Shown: piece after piece, positions 8,643 through 16,619 of the stretch
Position numbering within the stretch: the first letter of the stretch is position 1
Layout of the letters: every line of letters begins with the position of its first letter
Assembly (NCBI RefSeq): GCF_003074055.1
Contig: NZ_CP029043.1
Coordinates: 6,626,501 to 6,690,500 of the forward strand
DNA: 64,000 nucleotides
Reading direction: 5' to 3'
Source: Streptomyces nigra
Lineage (GTDB): Bacteria; Actinomycetota; Actinomycetes; Streptomycetales; Streptomycetaceae
Notes under the pieces: model-generated
What the model was told of the DNA's origin: nothing
The model's input: only the letters and a program-made list of their open reading frames with translations
Databases searched by the model: none
Translations under genes and position numbers: made by a program

Positions 8643-9983
8643 TTGACTTCCGACCTGCTCGCACCTCTCGACCTGGCGTTCTGGAACATCGAGTCCGCCG
8701 AACACCCCATGCACCTGGGGGCGCTCGGTGTGTTCGCGGCGCACACGCCGACCGCGGGCGCCCACGCGGCCGACCTGCTCGCCGCCCGGGCCGCCGCCGT
8801 GCCGGGGCTGCGCATGCGCATCCGTGACGCCTGGCGGCCGAGCGGGCTGCTGCGGGCGCCGTTCTCCTTCGGCGGCGCCACCCGCGAGCCCGCGCCCGAC
8901 TTCGACCCGCTCGACCACGTCCGGCTGCACGCCCCGACCGCCGACTTCCAGGCGGCGGCCGGACGGCTGATGGAGCGCCCCCTGGAGCGCGGCCGGCCCC
9001 CGTGGGAGGCGCATGTGCTGCCCGGCGAGGACGGGGTGTCGTTCGCCGTGCTGTTCAAGTTCCACCACGCCCTCGCCGACGGGCTGCGGGCGCTGACGCT
9101 CGCCGCCGCCGTCCTCGACCCGATGGACCTGCCCGCCCGCCGGCCCCGCCCCGAGGAGCCCGCGCGCAGCCGCGTGCCCGATGTGCGCAGGCTGCCCGAC
9201 CTGGTGCGCGGCGCCGTGTCCGACGTGGGCCGGGCCCTGGACATCGGGGCGTCCGTCGCCGTGTCCACCCTCGCCACCCGTTCCTCGGCCGCGCTCACCG
9301 CCGAGCCGAGCGGCACCCGCCGTACCGCCGGGGTCGTGCTCGACATCGACGACGTGCACCTCGTCCGCAAGGCGGTCGGCGGTACCGTCAACGACGTCCT
9401 GATCGCGGTCGTCGCCGGAGCGCTGCGCCGCTGGCTCGACGAGCGCGGCGACGGCAGCGAGGGCGTCGCACCCCGCGCCCTGATCCCGGTCTCCCGGCGC
9501 CGCCCGCGCACCGCGCACCCGCAGGGCAACCGGCTCTCCGGCTATCTGATGCCGCTCCCCGTGGACGAGCCCGACCCGCTGCGCCGCCTCGCGACGGTCC
9601 GTACCGCGATGGACCGCAACAAGGACGCGGGCCCCCACCGGGGAGCGGGCGCCGTCGCCCTGCTCGCCGACCATGTGCCGGCGCTCGGGCACCGCTTCGG
9701 CGGGCCGCTGGTCGCCCAGGCCGCCCGGCTCTGGTTCGACATCCTCGTCACCAGCGTCCCGCTGCCCGGCATCCCGCTGAAGCTCGGCGGCCACGCCGTG
9801 ACCGAGGTCTACCCCTTCGCCCCGCTGGCCCGCGGCCAGTCCCTGGCCGTCGCGATCTCGACGTACCGGGGTGGTGTGCACTTCGGTCTGGTCGCCGACG
9901 CGCAGGCCGTACCCGACCTCGACGTGCTCGCCCGGGCCGTCTCCGAGGAGGTCGCCGGGCTGATCGCCGTCTGCGATCCCTGA
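8643..9983 (+). CDS. Wax ester synthase / diacylglycerol acyltransferase (WS/DGAT)
   Basis: 446 residues. The family transfers acyl-CoA to alcohols or diacylglycerol, giving wax esters or triacylglycerol storage lipid, often at the membrane-lipid body interface. The catalytic HHxxxDG motif is HHALADG at about 141-147. PPWEAHVLPG precedes it and the second family region, NRLSGYLMPLPV, is present. The start is a TTG at 8643; the sequence before it has no other good start and conserved PLDLAFWNIE begins only seven residues in. Its own terminator follows, so it is probably monocistronic. Some family members have no acyltransferase activity, so function is family-level. Confidence 0.88.
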   Translation: MTSDLLAPLDLAFWNIESAEHPMHLGALGVFAAHTPTAGAHAADLLAARAAAVPGLRMRIRDAWRPSGLLRAPFSFGGATREPAPDFDPLDHVRLHAPTADFQAAAGRLMERPLERGRPPWEAHVLPGEDGVSFAVLFKFHHALADGLRALTLAAAVLDPMDLPARRPRPEEPARSRVPDVRRLPDLVRGAVSDVGRALDIGASVAVSTLATRSSAALTAEPSGTRRTAGVVLDIDDVHLVRKAVGGTVNDVLIAVVAGALRRWLDERGDGSEGVAPRALIPVSRRRPRTAHPQGNRLSGYLMPLPVDEPDPLRRLATVRTAMDRNKDAGPHRGAGAVALLADHVPALGHRFGGPLVAQAARLWFDILVTSVPLPGIPLKLGGHAVTEVYPFAPLARGQSLAVAISTYRGGVHFGLVADAQAVPDLDVLARAVSEEVAGLIAVCDP

Positions 9984-10010
9984 TCGTCCGCACCCCGCCC
10001 GCTTCGCCGG

Positions 10011-10035
10011 ATTCCGGTCGAGGGGCCGGAATTTT
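10011..10035 (+). terminator. Intrinsic terminator after WS/DGAT
   Basis: ATTCCGG (10011-10017) and CCGGAAT (10026-10032) form a perfect 7-base stem with an 8-base loop, directly followed by TTT. It starts 27 bases past the WS/DGAT stop and is one of the few U-tract terminators in the window. Confidence 0.65.
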
Positions 10036-10063
10036 GGAGGACGGGCCCGGCGCTCCGTACAAT
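10034..10063 (+). promoter_or_regulatory. Candidate promoter for the zinc-ribbon SDR
   Basis: TTGGAG (10034-10039) and TACAAT (10058-10063) are separated by 18 bases and lie 61 bases before the SDR start. TACAAT is a good vegetative -10 in otherwise GC-rich DNA. Confidence 0.45.
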
Positions 10064-10123
10064 TCCGCGTTCGAAAGCGAGCGCGACCGGAGCGCCGCGG
10101 GTGATCAGGGAACGGCAGCGGCG

Positions 10124-11644
10124 ATGACGGTGACAGAGGACGGCTCGACGGCGATCAGGACCGGGGCCGGGGAGGAGCCCGGCGACGACGTCGTGTACGG
10201 CCCCGGCATCGACCCGGAGCGGCTGGCGGTCTGCCTCAGCGTGCTCGAGGAGCTCGACAAGCTGGAGGTCGACCACCCCGACGCGATCGCCGTGCGCCGG
10301 GCCACCGCGGGCGTCTACCGCACCGTCAAGCAGCGCCGCCGCCAGGAGCGCCGGGCGGCGAAGACCGCGCACGACAAGGCGGTCACCGAGGCCACCGCGA
10401 CCGGCTCGGCCCAGCGCATCGACGACGAGACCGAGGGCCTGCTGCCGTCCTCCCGCACCGAGGAGGGCCGGATCGCGGGGATACTCCAGCGCCCGCGCTC
10501 CTGCTACACCTGCAAGACCCGGTACGTCGAGGTCGACTACTTCTACCACCAGCTCTGCCAGGACTGCGCCCGGCTGAACCGCTCGAAGCGGGACGCGCGG
10601 GCCGACCTCACCGGCAAGCGCGCCCTGCTCACCGGCGGCCGCGCCAAGATCGGCATGTACATCGCCCTGCGGCTGCTGCGGGACGGTGCGCACACCACGA
10701 TCACCACGCGCTTCCCGAAGGACGCCATCCGCCGCTTCAAGGCGATGGACGACTCCGCGGACTGGATCCACCGCCTGGAGGTCGTCGGCATCGACCTGCG
10801 CGACCCGGCGCAGGCCGTGGCCCTCGCCGAGCAGGTCGCCGAGGCCGGCCCGCTCGACATCCTCGTGAACAACGCCACCCAGACCGTGCGCCGGCTGCCC
10901 TCCGCGTACGCCGCGCTGGTCGAGGGCGAGAGCGCCCCGCTGCCCGCCGGCGAGCTGCCCGCCCACCATGTCATCGGCGCCTTCAACTCGGGCGCGGTCG
11001 ACGGTCTCACCGCGCTGCCGGTCGGCGCGAGCGGCCTCGACGCCCAGAAGGTCGCCGACCTCGCCCTGGTCGCCGGCAACGCCAGTGTCGCCCGGCACCT
11101 GGACGGCACCGCCATCGACGCCGGCGGTCTGGTCCCCGACGTCGTGGACTCCAACACCTGGGTGCAGACCATCGACCAGATCTCCCCGGTCGAGCTGCTG
11201 GAGACCCAGCTCTGCAACTACACCTCGCCGTTCATCCTGATCAGCGCGCTGCGGCCGACCATGGCCGAGGCCGCGCGGAAGGCGTCGAGCGGACGGGCGT
11301 ACGTGGTGAACGTCTCCGCGATGGAGGGCGTCTTCGGGCGCGGCTACAAGGGCGCCGGGCACCCCAACACCAACGCCGCCAAGGCCGCGATGAACATGGT
11401 GACCCGCACCAGCGCGCACGAGATGTTCGAGGCCGACGGCATCCTCATGACCTCTGTCGACACCGGCTGGATCACCGACGAGCGCCCGCACTACGACAAG
11501 CTGCGGCTCGCCGAGGCCGGCTTCCACGCCCCGCTCGACCTGGTCGACGGCGCGGCCCGGGTCTACGACCCGATCGTGCGCGGCGAGGCGGGCGAGGACG
11601 TGTACGGCGTCTTCCTCAAGGACTACGCGCCCGGCAAGTGGTGA
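10124..11644 (+). CDS. Large SDR-family protein with N-terminal four-Cys zinc-ribbon-like motif
   Basis: 506 residues, twice a normal SDR. Residues 1 to about 120 are a hydrophilic, helical extension; a C-x2-C...C-x2-C knuckle (CYTCKTRY... LCQDC) lies near 127-148. The Rossmann domain begins near 160 with KRALLTGGRAKIG in place of the usual TGxxxGIG, and NNATQTV replaces NNAG. The active-site region reads VNVSAMEG... and then TNAAK where YxxxK is expected, so the catalytic Tyr appears to be missing. It may bind NAD(P) without normal dehydrogenase chemistry or use another base. The ATG at 10124 has its own promoter-like element upstream and a terminator downstream. Function unknown. Confidence 0.85.
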   Translation: MTVTEDGSTAIRTGAGEEPGDDVVYGPGIDPERLAVCLSVLEELDKLEVDHPDAIAVRRATAGVYRTVKQRRRQERRAAKTAHDKAVTEATATGSAQRIDDETEGLLPSSRTEEGRIAGILQRPRSCYTCKTRYVEVDYFYHQLCQDCARLNRSKRDARADLTGKRALLTGGRAKIGMYIALRLLRDGAHTTITTRFPKDAIRRFKAMDDSADWIHRLEVVGIDLRDPAQAVALAEQVAEAGPLDILVNNATQTVRRLPSAYAALVEGESAPLPAGELPAHHVIGAFNSGAVDGLTALPVGASGLDAQKVADLALVAGNASVARHLDGTAIDAGGLVPDVVDSNTWVQTIDQISPVELLETQLCNYTSPFILISALRPTMAEAARKASSGRAYVVNVSAMEGVFGRGYKGAGHPNTNAAKAAMNMVTRTSAHEMFEADGILMTSVDTGWITDERPHYDKLRLAEAGFHAPLDLVDGAARVYDPIVRGEAGEDVYGVFLKDYAPGKW

Positions 11645-11651
11645 TCCCGGC

Positions 11652-11682
11652 CCCGCCTCGAATCGCGGTGATTCGGGGCGGG
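11652..11682 (+). terminator. Strong hairpin after the SDR gene
   Basis: CCCGCCTCGAATC and GATTCGGGGCGGG (11670-11682) form a 13-base stem with one G-U type mismatch and a 5-base loop, 7 bases after the SDR stop. Confidence 0.7.
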
Positions 11683-12093
11683 TTGGCCTGATCCGGGCGG
11701 GTCCTCCCCGGGCTCGAGGTGCGGGCAGCCCCGGATCGGAGCCGCGTTGCGCCGAACGGGTGACGGACAAATGCCGTGTACGGCAGCGAAACAGGGAATG
11801 ACGGCCGGGTGACTACCGGTCGACTCCGGAGATTTACACGTTGTTTGCAGCCCCATCGAGCAGGCATGCGCTCATTTGGTTAATCTGGAGCGGACGGACA
11901 GCGCCACAGGGTCCCAACCCACACCCATGGTCCGTCCCGGGACAAGCCGGTGCACAACGGCCTGCTTGCACACCAGTTACCGACGCCACCGCGTCCGAGT
12001 CGACGTTGAGCTGGACCCGAAGGGGCGTCAGGAACCGGATGGCAGTCAGGCCGGCCCGCCCCCGAGGGTGATCCGACACAGAAGGAGTGCGCG
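11683..12093. other. Long gene-free stretch upstream of the small peptide gene
   Basis: 411 bases with no convincing coding frame on either strand. The centre (about 11835-11890) is less GC-rich than its surroundings and holds TTGTTT and TAATCT elements, suggesting a promoter, though spacing is not ideal. GGTGCA and TGCAC (about 11949-11973) can pair as a hairpin. It may be a promoter plus a long 5' leader for the gene at 12094. Confidence 0.4.
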
Positions 12094-12267
12094 GTGACAC
12101 CTGAGAAGACGAACGGCGAACAGCGCCCGAAGGAACGCACGGAGCGCGCGGGTCGCGGGACCAAGGAGATCGGCAGCCTGGACGTGTGGGCCCGGTCCGC
12201 CCCCATCCGGCTGGCGGGCTACGAGGACGACCTCGCCGAACCCCACATCCTGCCCAGCGTCGACTGA
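12094..12267 (+). CDS. 57-residue small peptide of unknown function
   Basis: GTG start with AAGGAG 6 bases upstream, 57 codons, then TGA. The first 25 residues are Lys/Arg/Glu-rich and polar. The C-terminal half is different: it begins IGSLDVWARSAPIR, continues LAGYEDDLAEPH and ends ILPSVD, with no Cys. It is flanked by a hairpin after the SDR gene (11652-11682) and a strong hairpin 23 bases after its stop, so it is its own transcription unit. No signal peptide or membrane segment is visible. The leader/core look would fit a modified-peptide precursor or a small regulatory protein, but no modifying enzyme is adjacent. I do not recognise the family with certainty. Confidence 0.65.
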   Translation: MTPEKTNGEQRPKERTERAGRGTKEIGSLDVWARSAPIRLAGYEDDLAEPHILPSVD

Positions 12268-12290
12268 CGGGGCGGGACCACCCACCGAAC

Positions 12291-12327
12291 GCGGAGAGCC
12301 GCGGCCGACGACCGGCCGCGGCTCCGC
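12291..12327 (+). terminator. Strong hairpin after the small peptide gene
   Basis: GCGGAGAGCCGCGGCCG (12291-12307) pairs with CGGCCGCGGCTCCGC (ending near 12327) apart from a 2-base bulge, with a short loop. Position right after the small open reading frame supports that gene being transcribed alone. Confidence 0.65.
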
Positions 12328-12379
12328 CATGTCCGGCGCCGATCCAGCATCCCTTCCGTTTCCTTCGCCGTTCATCCAT

Positions 12380-12409
12380 TTGCCTAAACGCTTTAGGTGG
12401 ATGCATACT
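12380..12409 (+). promoter_or_regulatory. Promoter of the TetR-SGNH operon with palindromic operator
   Basis: TTGCCT (12380-12385) and CATACT (12404-12409) with an 18-base spacer make a promoter whose start point would fall about 20 bases before the GTG at 12436. The perfect palindrome CCTAAA-CGC-TTTAGG (12383-12397) overlaps the -35 and spacer, an ideal place for repression by the TetR protein encoded just downstream. A second, imperfect AT-richer site (CTTAAG, 12412-12417) lies at the predicted start point. Confidence 0.65.
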
Positions 12410-12435
12410 CGCTTAAGGCAAGTGGAAGGATCGTT

Positions 12436-13014
12436 GTGGCACGCGTAGGACTCACTCCGGACCGGCTGGTCCGCGCCGGCGCCGAGCTGGCCGACGAGAT
12501 CGGCTTCGACCAGGTCACCGCGTCGGAACTGGCGCGGCGCTTCGGTGTCAAGGTGGCGAGCCTGTACTCGCATGTGCGGAACACCCAGGACCTGCGGACC
12601 CGGATCGCCCTGTTCGCGCTGGAGGAGATGGCCGACCGGGCCGCCGACGCCGTCGCCGGACGCGCCGGCAAGGACGCCCTCGTCGCCTTCGCCAACGTCT
12701 ACCGCGACTACGAGCGCGAGCACCCCGGCCGGGCCGCCGCCGCCCGGATGCCGCTGGACCCCGAGACGGCCGCCGCGAGCGCGGGCCCCCGGCACGCCCA
12801 GATGACCCGGGCCATCCTGCGCGGCTACGACCTGACCGAACCGGACGCGACACACGCCGTCCGGCTGCTCGGAAGCGTCTTCCACGGGTACTCCAGCCTG
12901 GAGTCGGCGGGCGGCTTCCGGCACAGCGCGCCCGACTCCGAGGAGACCTGGAACCGGATCCTGGACGCCCTGGACTCCTTGCTGCGCAACTGGCCCACCG
13001 AGCCCACCTCCTGA
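12436..13014 (+). CDS. TetR/AcrR-family transcriptional regulator
   Basis: 192 residues. The N-terminal helix-turn-helix covers about residues 5-50 (VTASELARRFGVKVASLYSHV), and the C-terminal ligand domain resembles TetR_C/WHG-type domains (TRAILRGY... LLGSVFHGYSSLE). It is probably an autorepressor acting on the 12383-12397 palindrome and controlling the SGNH hydrolase gene, which starts 16 bases after its stop. The GTG at 12436 is preferred because GGAAGGA lies just upstream and the promoter and operator overlap any earlier start. Confidence 0.9.
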   Translation: MARVGLTPDRLVRAGAELADEIGFDQVTASELARRFGVKVASLYSHVRNTQDLRTRIALFALEEMADRAADAVAGRAGKDALVAFANVYRDYEREHPGRAAAARMPLDPETAAASAGPRHAQMTRAILRGYDLTEPDATHAVRLLGSVFHGYSSLESAGGFRHSAPDSEETWNRILDALDSLLRNWPTEPTS

Positions 13015-13030
13015 TCGACAGGCTGAGGAC

Positions 13031-14212
13031 ATGACCACCGAGCACGACTGGATCACCACCACCGTCACCGCGGACCTGCTGCGCGGCGCCCTCGACACCG
13101 AGCGGACCGAGCAGGGGCTGCTGCCGCACCGGCTGCCCGCCCGGGCCCGGGCGCAGAACACCGACGGGCAGCTGGCCATGGCCGAGTCGCATCCGTCCGG
13201 CGTACGGCTCGTCTTCCGCACCCGGGCCACCCGGGTCGAACTCGACGCCCTGCGCACCCGGCGCAGCTACGTCGGCGTGCCCGAGCGGCCCGCCGGCGTG
13301 TACGACCTGCTCGTCGACGGCCGCCTGGCCGCACAGGGCAGCGTCGACGGCGGCAACGTCGTGGTCGTCGACATGACCACGGGCACCGACGAGCACCGGC
13401 CGGGACCGGCCGGAACCGTCCGCTTCGACCCGCTGCCCGAGGGCGACAAGGACGTCGAGATCTGGCTCCCGCACAACGAGACCACCGAGCTGATCGCCCT
13501 GCGCACCGACGCCCCCGTCGAGCCCGCGCGTGACCCCGGCCGCAAGGTGTGGCTGCACCACGGCAGTTCCATCAGCCACGGCTCGGACGCCGCGAGCCCC
13601 ACCGGTATCTGGCCCGCCACCGCCGCCGCCCTCGGCGATGTGGAGCTGGTCAATCTGGGGCTGGCCGGGAGCGCCCTGCTCGACCCGTTCACCGCCCGCG
13701 CCCTGCGCGACACCCCGGCCGACTTCATCAGCCTCAAGATCGGCATCAACCTGGTCAACCTCGACCTGATGCGCTCGCGTGCCTTCGGGCCCGCGGTGCA
13801 CGGCTTCCTCGACACCGTGCGCGAAGGGCACCCGACGACACCGCTGCTGGTCGTCTCGCCCATCCTGTGCCCGATCCACGAGGACACCCCCGGGCCCTGC
13901 GCCCCGGACGTCGAGGGGCTCCGCGAGGGCCGGCTGCGGTTCGTGGCGATGGGCGACCCGGCGGAACGCGCGTCCGGCAAGCTGACGCTGAACGTCATCC
14001 GGGACGAGCTGTCCCGGATCGTGCGGGAGCGGGCCGCCGACGACCCGCACCTGCACCACCTCGACGGCCGCGAGCTGTACGGCGAGGCCGACTTCGCCGA
14101 GCTGCCCCTGCCCGACGATCTGCACCCCGACGCGACGACCCACCGCCGTATCGGCGAGCGGTTCGCCAAGCTGGCCTTCGGCGACGGAGGGCCGTTCGCG
14201 CGGGAGCTGTGA
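13031..14212 (+). CDS. SGNH/GDSL-family hydrolase with N-terminal beta-sandwich domain
   Basis: 393 residues, no signal peptide. Residues 1 to about 165 look like the all-beta N-terminal domain found in front of SsfX3/carbohydrate esterase-2-like hydrolases. The catalytic domain begins with WLHHGSSISHGSDA (nucleophile Ser in the GSS block, near 179). It continues with NLGLAGSALLD (Gly block), KIGINLVN (Asn block) and ends with DDLHPDATTH (Asp/His of the triad). It would deacylate an ester, perhaps an acetylated sugar or small metabolite, in the cytosol. It is co-transcribed with the upstream TetR regulator. Its end is 9 bases from the convergent amidase gene. Confidence 0.87.
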   Translation: MTTEHDWITTTVTADLLRGALDTERTEQGLLPHRLPARARAQNTDGQLAMAESHPSGVRLVFRTRATRVELDALRTRRSYVGVPERPAGVYDLLVDGRLAAQGSVDGGNVVVVDMTTGTDEHRPGPAGTVRFDPLPEGDKDVEIWLPHNETTELIALRTDAPVEPARDPGRKVWLHHGSSISHGSDAASPTGIWPATAAALGDVELVNLGLAGSALLDPFTARALRDTPADFISLKIGINLVNLDLMRSRAFGPAVHGFLDTVREGHPTTPLLVVSPILCPIHEDTPGPCAPDVEGLREGRLRFVAMGDPAERASGKLTLNVIRDELSRIVRERAADDPHLHHLDGRELYGEADFAELPLPDDLHPDATTHRRIGERFAKLAFGDGGPFAREL

Positions 14213-14221
14213 GCCGGGGCC

Positions 14222-15565
14222 TCAGTCCAGCGGGGCCGTCCTGCGCCACGGGCGCAGCCGCTCCACCTGCTCCGCGAGCGCCAGCAGCGCCGCCTCGGAG
14301 CCGGGGCGCCCCACCAGCTGCACCGCGGTGGGCGCTCCGGACGGCAGGGTACCGAACGGCACGGCCATCGCCGGCCAGCCCGTGAGGTTCCACGGCGGGG
14401 TCAGCGGCGAGTAGTTCGTGTTGGCCAGCACATTGCGCAGCCAGCCCCGCTCGTGCCACGGCACGGACCGCGGGGAGCGGCGGGCGAGGGCCGGGGTGAG
14501 CAGGACGTCGTACTCGGCGAAGAACGGCTCCAGCCGGGTGCGCAGCCGCTCCCGGTCCCCGCCGGTGCGGGCCCGGCCGACGAAGCGCCGGCCCACGGCC
14601 GCGTGCACCCGCGTCCGGCGGGTCAGGAGCCCGGTGTCGAGGCCCTGGGCGTCCACGGAGGTGCCCGCCGTCCAGTGCGTCAGCGCGGTGACGCCCAGCG
14701 ACATCGGGTACGGCGGATCGGCCCGGCGCACCTGGTGGCCGGCCTTCATCAGCAGCGCCGCCGCCTCCCGGGCGGCACTCGCGTACGGCTTGCTGATCGT
14801 GACGCCGGCGATGGGGCTGCGCAGCGACACCGCGATCCGGTAGGTGTCCGGCGTCTCGGGGGCCGCCGACGCGCGGCCGGCGAGGACCGACAGCATCAGC
14901 CGGGCGTCCTCGACGGTCGTGGCGAGGGGGCCGTTCTCCGACATCCCGAACCAGTCGCCGTCGCCGATGCCCGCCGGGACCACTCCGGTGCCGGGCTTGA
15001 TGGTGACCAGGCCGCAGTTGGCCGCCGGGATGCGCAGGGACCCCATGCCGTCGTTGCCGAGGGCGAGCGGCACCAGGCCCGCCGCGACCGCGGCCGCGCT
15101 GCCGCCCGACGAACCGCCCGCCGTGCGGGAGGTGTCCCAGGGGTTGCGGGCCGTGCCGTGCACGCCCTCGGTGGTGCCGAAGACGCACAGCTCCGGCACG
15201 TTCGTCAGACCCACGACCACCGCGCCGGCTGCGCGCAGCCGGGCCACGGTGACATGGTCCTCGCCGGCCGGGGTGTCGGGTGTCGCCGCCGAACCCACCC
15301 GCAGCGACTCGCCGCGCACCGCGAGGTTGTCCTTGACGGCCACGGGCACGCCGGCCAGGGGCAGTTCGGCGAGGTCGGGCCGGGCGGCCACCTCGTCGGC
15401 CTCGGCGAGCGCCGCCTCCCTGCGGACCACCCGGAAGGCGCCCACCCGCCCGTCGAGCCGCTCGATCCCGGCCAGATGCTCGGCCACCACCTCCCGGGGT
15501 GTGGCCTGCTTCTCGCGTACGGCGGCGGCGATCTCGGCGGCGGTCCGGCCGACCCAGCTGGTCAC
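14222..15565 (-). CDS. Amidase-signature family amidase
   Basis: 447 residues of the amidase-signature fold. The Ser-cisSer-Lys triad is visible: Lys in PVAVKDNLAV (near 78), cis-Ser in the TAGGSSGGSAAA loop (near 153) and the nucleophile Ser in NDGMGSLRIPAANCG (near 177). It would hydrolyse a carboxamide, possibly an aryl or short-chain amide; it is not a GatA, since no gatB/gatC is nearby. The GTG at 15565 is chosen because GGAGGA lies 6 bases upstream. A perfect 14-base palindrome sits between promoter region and start, so a regulator probably controls it. Confidence 0.9.
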   Translation of the reverse strand: MTSWVGRTAAEIAAAVREKQATPREVVAEHLAGIERLDGRVGAFRVVRREAALAEADEVAARPDLAELPLAGVPVAVKDNLAVRGESLRVGSAATPDTPAGEDHVTVARLRAAGAVVVGLTNVPELCVFGTTEGVHGTARNPWDTSRTAGGSSGGSAAAVAAGLVPLALGNDGMGSLRIPAANCGLVTIKPGTGVVPAGIGDGDWFGMSENGPLATTVEDARLMLSVLAGRASAAPETPDTYRIAVSLRSPIAGVTISKPYASAAREAAALLMKAGHQVRRADPPYPMSLGVTALTHWTAGTSVDAQGLDTGLLTRRTRVHAAVGRRFVGRARTGGDRERLRTRLEPFFAEYDVLLTPALARRSPRSVPWHERGWLRNVLANTNYSPLTPPWNLTGWPAMAVPFGTLPSGAPTAVQLVGRPGSEAALLALAEQVERLRPWRRTAPLD

Positions 15566-15580
15566 GGGCGCTCCTCCTGC

Positions 15581-15594
15581 ATACTCGCGAGTAT
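15581..15594. promoter_or_regulatory. Perfect palindrome upstream of the amidase gene
   Basis: ATACTCGCGAGTAT is a perfect 14-base palindrome whose end is 16 bases upstream of the amidase GTG and abuts its ribosome binding site. This fits an operator for TetR, MarR or PadR-type dimers; no such gene is directly adjacent. Confidence 0.5.
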
Positions 15595-15756
15595 TCAGGA
15601 GAACTCTGCCCCTCCCAGGGCCCGCCGTCGAGAGGGTCCCGGGCTTGGACATTCGCGAGGGTGTCGTTGGACTCTTCGCGGCGGTGCCCGCGGCCGGTAC
15701 CCCGCTGACCTGCCTGTCCTCCGGCCAATACGTCAACTCGACGCTCTCCGGGCCCA

Positions 15757-16245
15757 TTGACAGCCCCTGGACCCGGTTCAAGGATCAGCCATCCGACGCA
15801 TGGGGGTGGTCCGACGAGGGGACGCTGGAGAACGGCCGGAGTCCTCGCGGCGCTGGCGCTGGTGCTCACGGCTCCGCTGCCGGCCGCCGCGAGGCAGGAG
15901 CCTGCCACACCGGTCACGGTGCCCGCGCCGACCGACTGGACCCCGGGGCCTGGCCACTACCGCCACACCCGCGCCACCCGCCTCGTGGCCGACGGCCAGG
16001 AGGAGCGGCGCGTCGCCGGCACCCTCGCCGACGACCTGCGCGCCGCCGGACACGGCACCGTGCCCGCGGTGCGCGGCGGCGCCCGGACCGGCGACATCGT
16101 GATCGACGTCCGGCCGGACCGCGCCTCCCTCAACACCGAAGGCTACGAACTGCGGTCCGGCGCACGGCTGTCGGTGACCGCCGCCACCGAGACCGGTGCC
16201 TTCTACGGCACCCGCACGGTCCTCCAGCTCCTCGGACGACCCTGA
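15757..16245 (+). pseudogene. N-terminal fragment of a secreted beta-N-acetylhexosaminidase-like protein
   Basis: Up to 162 residues: a signal peptide (TAGVLAALALVLTAPLPAAA) then an alpha/beta domain with DIVIDVRPD, EGYELR, VTAATETGAFYGTRTVLQLL, which matches the GH20b domain in front of GH20 hexosaminidase catalytic domains. The GH20 catalytic barrel (about 350 residues with an Asp-Glu pair) is absent. After the stop at 16243-16245 the next frame reads TLSVTDDGRLTQ, a natural continuation, so a frameshift precedes the deletion. The fragment should have no catalytic activity. The start codon is uncertain. Confidence 0.75.
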
Positions 16246-16299
16246 GCGTCACCGACGACGGCCGGCTCACGCAGTACCCGCCGGACCACCGCACCCCCG

Positions 16300-16558
16300 C
16301 CCTGTGGCACCTGAGCACCCGACGGCGGCGGGTGTCGCCGACCTGCTGGAGCGCCACGGTTTCGAGCCGCGCCGCGAGGGTGACACCGTCGTCCTCGGGA
16401 ACTGCCCCTTCCACCTTCTGGCGCGCAAGCACGTCGAGACGGTGTGCGGCATGAGCCTGCATCTGTTACGCGGGGCGCTCGCCACCTCCGGCGACACCGG
16501 CTACGAGGCGTGCCTGGCGCCCGGCCGCTGCTGCGTGGTGCTGGAACCCGCTTCCTGA
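16300..16558 (+). pseudogene. C-terminal fragment of a helix-turn-helix regulator
   Basis: From about AAGVADLLERHGFEPRREGD onward, the frame ending at 16558 encodes the C-terminal half of ArsR-like regulators that end in a Cys-rich domain (NCPFHLLARKH, VCGMSLHLL, APGRCCVVLEP). The N-terminal DNA-binding half is missing and the sequence is joined to hexosaminidase-derived DNA, so a deletion removed the region between. One leucine is encoded by TTA (16466-16468 region), a rare codon in Streptomyces. The junction is near 16290-16320 and cannot be set to the base. Confidence 0.65.
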
Positions 16559-16619
16559 GGAGGCGGCCGGTGTTCGAATCCGGTTGACCGGAGCCGTGCC
16601 GTGCGGGTGGATGGAGGGC

